Shown in pieces: positions 5,843 through 5,951 of a stretch of 5,951 nucleotides of DNA. Positions within the stretch are counted from its first letter, which is position 1. Every line of letters begins with the position of its first letter. Position numbers and translations under genes: made by a program. Under the pieces are notes generated by a model. That model did not search any database. It was not told where the DNA came from and worked only from the letters and a program-made list of their open reading frames with translations. Source of the DNA: Thermodesulfobacteriota bacterium (GTDB lineage: Bacteria; Desulfobacterota_D; UBA1144; Nemesobacterales; UBA2774). The DNA is taken from contig JBCCIH010000157.1 in the NCBI GenBank assembly GCA_039028315.1, positions 1-5,951 of the forward strand. Direction: 5' to 3'.

Positions 5843-5951
5843 TTATCTCTCACTTCTTCTAAAGCTGGCAAACTGCTTAGCCGCTTCAGGTCGTACTTTT
5901 TGAATGTTTTCAGGTGTCTGGGCAAGATTATTGATCCCTACGATAGCTTCA
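5843..5951 (-). CDS. C-terminal 35 codons of an unidentified protein (partial)
   Basis: The minus strand is open from the right edge to a TAA at 5843-5845. It encodes 35 residues beginning E-A-I-V-G-I-N-N-L and ending A-S-F-R-R-S-E-R. The piece is predominantly helical in character, charged, without a membrane segment or barrel signature, so a cytosolic C-terminal helix is plausible. A strong terminator immediately downstream supports it being a real gene end rather than a chance frame. The fragment is too short for me to name a family. The terminator separates it from the barrel operon on the same strand. Confidence 0.65.
   Translation of the reverse strand, partial: EAIVGINNLAQTPENIQKVRPEAAKQFASFRRSER

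Noticed and set aside
1..5951. tRNA, rRNA, CRISPR arrays, insertion sequences or direct-repeat attachment sites
   Set aside because: No cloverleaf, spaced direct repeats, transposase motifs or terminal inverted repeats were recognised on either strand.

Overview
The window looks like a chromosomal stretch from a Gram-negative bacterium. It encodes a probable outer-membrane beta-barrel ending in a C-terminal Phe and a lipobox-type lipoprotein, and it has AGGAGG-type ribosome binding sites. The DNA is AT-rich by eye and I see no mobile-element, phage, tRNA or CRISPR signatures. The lineage cannot be fixed from this sequence alone; an uncultivated proteobacterial-like or related Gram-negative group is a guess only.

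Layout: (1) 1-758, minus strand, the first 252 codons of an isocitrate dehydrogenase running off the left edge. (2) 759-957, a divergent intergenic region with candidate promoters both ways and a 28-bp palindrome between them. (3) 958-1560, plus strand, a VTT/DedA-like membrane protein whose stop codon directly abuts (4) the stop of a minus-strand six-segment K+ channel (1561-2244) with a TTLGYGD selectivity filter. (5) 2245-2387, the channel's leader plus a terminator-like hairpin. (6) 2388-5682, a compact minus-strand cluster read in the order beta-barrel protein, pentameric ligand-gated ion channel (pLGIC, the Cys-loop receptor superfamily), beta-helix-like lipoprotein. (7) 5683-5842, a promoter region and a strong terminator. 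(8) 5843-5951, the last 35 codons of an unidentified minus-strand gene.

The most interesting part is the 2388-5682 cluster. It couples a bacterial homologue of animal neurotransmitter receptors to an outer-membrane protein and a secreted lipoprotein, with a K+ channel gene next downstream on the same strand. The pLGIC pore helix has a V-G-L-x3-T-V-x-T pattern and a P-K-V-S-Y segment in the M2-M3 loop, which recall the anion-selective glycine/GABA receptor branch more than GLIC or ELIC. A natural but unproven reading is an envelope ligand-sensing and ion-flux module: small molecules enter through the barrel, are sensed by the periplasmic domain of the pLGIC, and the K+ channel resets membrane potential. 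The isocitrate dehydrogenase and the VTT protein look like ordinary neighbours.
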